From CAYSGL01 sp964520985 (GTDB taxonomy: Bacteria; Pseudomonadota; Alphaproteobacteria; Micavibrionales; Micavibrionaceae): a stretch of 23,126 bases of DNA. The stretch covers positions 1 to 23,126 of the forward strand of contig CAZFPB010000016.1 in assembly GCA_964520985.1 (NCBI GenBank), given 5' to 3'. The notes beneath the pieces are model-generated. The model ran no database searches. It saw only the letters and a program-made list of their open reading frames with translations, and was not told where the DNA came from. Below are positions 21,410 through 23,126 of the stretch, piece after piece (positions within the stretch are counted from its first letter, which is position 1; the number at the start of each line of letters is the position of its first letter). A program made the translations under genes and the position numbers.

Positions 21410-22796
21410 CTCCGGAGTCCTCTTCATCGACGTCCACGACGATCTCGTCGGCGTCGGTCTGTGCCGGCGGGAGGGCCGGCGTCTTGAGCTGCTGAGACAC
21501 CGACGGCGCCCCCGCGACGCCCCCGAGTACCTCGTCGGTGTCCGTCGGCGTCGACAGGCCGAGTCGGTCGCGCACGTCTCTCGCGGCGACCGTCAGGCCA
21601 GCTTGGCGAAGCGCCAGGAACCCGCGCGCCGTTTTCTCGAAGTCGACGGCGTCCTCGGTCACCAGCTCGAAGCCAGGGATCGCCGCCGAACGCCCGAACG
21701 CCCGGCGAACCGCCACCGCGATCAGGTGCCGCCGAATCGCCGCCGCGATGTTCCGCGCGTCCCACTCGAACGCGGCAAAGGCCCTGCGCTCATGGACGTT
21801 GCCGAGTGCCTGCGAGCCGACGCGGCCCTGCTCGACCACGAGCGTGGAGCCAAGGACCGCCTTGCTCATCTCCGCGGCAAAGAACGCGGCGAGGTTCGCA
21901 TGCTCGCTCCCGCTGATCGACTGCGCGCCCTTCGCCCACTCGACGACGAGGCTCACGCTGTCCGGCAGCATCGCTACGCCGTTAGAGCTGAGCTGCTGGA
22001 GCGCTTTCTTGAGCGCGGCGACGTCCGCCTTGTCGGCGACCTTCTTCTGGTACGTGCCGATCCGCCACGGCTTCCAGGCGATCTCGGCGAGCTTCAGCCA
22101 GTCGGAGAACGCCCAGTTCCTGAATAGCGCGGCCCAGAGCAGCACGCGCATGAGCCCTTCGCGCGTGGCGACGCCGCCGTTGATGCGCGGCTGGTACTGG
22201 ATGAAGTGCCCCGGGTGCGCCTTCAGCAGGTCGACGCCCGGGAATGCGATGGGGCCGTTGTTGTCCCAGAAGTTGAGCCGGCCGTGGCTTGGCTCGTAGC
22301 AGAACCGCCGCGGGTGGATGGGCTCGGCCCCGATGGGGACGTCCTTGCCGTCCCTCCGCTCGTAGAGCACCTGCGCGACGGCGTAGCCGTAGTAGACGGC
22401 CCCCTGGAGATGGCTGATGAGGTTCGGCAGGTCGCGCGGCTCAGGCTCCTGGGTGTCCGCGCCGAACTCAGAGAGCCACTCGGTGCACCAGTTGGCGATC
22501 CGCTTGTCGGTGCGCCTCTCCGACGCGGGCGTGACCTGCCAGCGGAGCCCGGCCACCTCGCTCTCGCGCGTGAACAGGATCGACTGAAGGTGGCAGTCTT
22601 TTTGGCGGCTCTCGTCGGCCAGGTCGACGATCCGCCACATGTAACCGAGGTCGGCCTCTCGGTAGATCTCCGAGACCTCCTGCGGAGTGAGCGAGCCACC
22701 GATCCGCTCGTTCTGGAGGTAGACCGACGGCGGCTCGACGATCTCGACCGGCCGCGTGAGCCTGGTTGCGGCGCGCAGCCACGAGATGAAGCTCAT
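21381..22796 (-). CDS. Portal protein, Mu gp29-like (DUF935)
   Basis: The 471-aa protein shows the DUF935 order. The N-terminus contains SLTPQEVSEIYREADLGYMWRIVDLADE, then DCHLQSILFTRESEVAGLRWQVTP. PNLISHLQGAVYYGYAVAQVLYER follows. Residues 212-250 hold REGLMRVLLWAALFRNWAFSDWLKLAEIAWKPWRIGTY (the last part is a family hallmark). HANLAAFFAAEMSKAVLGSTLV and ALGNVHERRAFAAFEWDARNIAAAI come next. The last 45 residues are acidic and disordered. It forms the dodecameric DNA entry ring at the capsid vertex. It starts three bases after the upstream stop with no clear Shine-Dalgarno, so is probably coupled, and overlaps the protease gene at its 3' end. A Mu gp30-type head-morphogenesis gene, normally next, is absent here. 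Confidence 0.9.
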   Translation of the reverse strand: MSFISWLRAATRLTRPVEIVEPPSVYLQNERIGGSLTPQEVSEIYREADLGYMWRIVDLADESRQKDCHLQSILFTRESEVAGLRWQVTPASERRTDKRIANWCTEWLSEFGADTQEPEPRDLPNLISHLQGAVYYGYAVAQVLYERRDGKDVPIGAEPIHPRRFCYEPSHGRLNFWDNNGPIAFPGVDLLKAHPGHFIQYQPRINGGVATREGLMRVLLWAALFRNWAFSDWLKLAEIAWKPWRIGTYQKKVADKADVAALKKALQQLSSNGVAMLPDSVSLVVEWAKGAQSISGSEHANLAAFFAAEMSKAVLGSTLVVEQGRVGSQALGNVHERRAFAAFEWDARNIAAAIRRHLIAVAVRRAFGRSAAIPGFELVTEDAVDFEKTARGFLALRQAGLTVAARDVRDRLGLSTPTDTDEVLGGVAGAPSVSQQLKTPALPPAQTDADEIVVDVDEEDSGDGEEDDRAE

Positions 22797-22799
22797 GGA

Positions 22800-23126
22800 T
22801 CAGCGCACGATGCGACCGAGCTGCCGGCCGGGCCGGACCAGGATGCGCATCGCGGTGGTGCTCGTGGCGTTCGCTACGGCGGTCCGCCGCAGGAAGACTT
22901 GTGGGTGCCCGTCGACCCGGAGCTCGACCATCTGGCCGGCGCCGAGCGCGGGCGTGACCTGGGCGACGGGCGCAGCGATCGCGGTGATGCCGTCGCGCGC
23001 GCCGACGTAGGATCGCCACCAGCGGGAGCCGTCTGCGGCGCTCGGGTCGTAGAAGAGCGGCTCGAGCGTCACGGTGGGGCTCGTGCCCGCGTCGACCTCG
23101 ACACCGACCCAGATCGTCTCGAAGCC
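22800..23126 (-). CDS. Unrecognised beta-rich protein, C-terminal part (runs off the window)
   Basis: The frame is open to the right edge, so 108 C-terminal residues are visible; an in-frame GTG at 23072 exists but the reading frame continues upstream of it (GFETIWVGVEVDAGTSPTV). It is strand-rich with Thr/Val/Ala and aromatic residues (TVTLEPLFYDP, RWWRSYV, MVELRVDGHPQVFLRRTAV, STTAMRILVRPG). It resembles a small beta-sandwich virion domain and not a terminase. It sits immediately before the portal gene (stop, three bases, ATG), where the large terminase is found in Mu. No function can be assigned from this fragment. Confidence 0.6.
   Translation of the reverse strand, partial: GFETIWVGVEVDAGTSPTVTLEPLFYDPSAADGSRWWRSYVGARDGITAIAAPVAQVTPALGAGQMVELRVDGHPQVFLRRTAVANATSTTAMRILVRPGRQLGRIVR

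Noticed and set aside
19208..21487. 759-aa plus-strand open frame opposite the protease/scaffold gene
   Set aside because: High-GC sequence leaves the antisense frame open. The product is Arg/Leu/His-rich with no recognisable domain, while the minus strand encodes clear protease motifs.
408..23126. Type VI secretion, tailocin or extracellular contractile injection system
   Set aside because: Portal, prohead protease/scaffold, decoration and major capsid genes are present in the same operon, so this encodes a full phage particle.

Overview
The window is almost entirely the late structural (head, tail and baseplate) operon of a contractile-tailed, Mu-like myophage or prophage. It lies on the minus strand from about 23126 down to 408. 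GC content is high and G/C-ending codons dominate. The only plus-strand gene, at the left edge, encodes a Gly/Ser-rich, Cys-rich surface protein of a kind common in myxobacteria (Polyangia-like), so the host is probably a myxobacterium. I see no integrase, repressor, transposase, lysis gene, tRNA, CRISPR array or clear terminase in this stretch.

Head module (transcription runs right to left): the C-terminal part of an unrecognised beta-rich protein (22800-23126); a DUF935/Mu gp29-like portal (21381-22796); a very large maturation protein (19175-21409) joining an S49 SppA/ClpP-fold protease, an HK97-type (S78) prohead protease and a coiled-coil scaffold, the scaffold having its own strong internal start (19837); a small decoration-type protein (18657-19091); and the HK97-fold major capsid protein (17457-18581). 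The order protease/nested scaffold - decoration - capsid resembles lambda C/Nu3-D-E, whereas portal and tail are Mu-like.

Connector module: an acidic low-complexity protein, a Mu gp36-like (DUF1320) connector, an HK97 gp10/Mu gp37-like protein, a 58-aa ORF, a putative tail terminator with an inserted beta domain, and a small Mu gp38-position protein. Tail module: contractile sheath, tube, two putative assembly-chaperone proteins, a free-standing HNH endonuclease that looks inserted, and the tape measure. Baseplate module: gpN/DNA-circulation-like protein with a LysM-like end, gpP/gpD-like hub, gp45-like spike, gp46-like (gpW/gp25) wedge, gp47-like (gpJ) wedge, an unrecognised 165-aa protein, gp48-like protein, an unrecognised 123-aa protein and a terminal beta-rich protein that may be the fibre or spike.

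Genes are packed with ATGA/GTGA start-stop overlaps or 3-nt gaps nearly throughout, consistent with one long translationally coupled transcript. The exceptions are informative. GC-rich hairpins sit directly before the Shine-Dalgarno sequences of the decoration and capsid genes. The tape measure follows the HNH insertion and has its Shine-Dalgarno placed for an ATA codon. The last phage gene meets the plus-strand surface-protein gene tail to tail, sharing CTAG for both stop codons.
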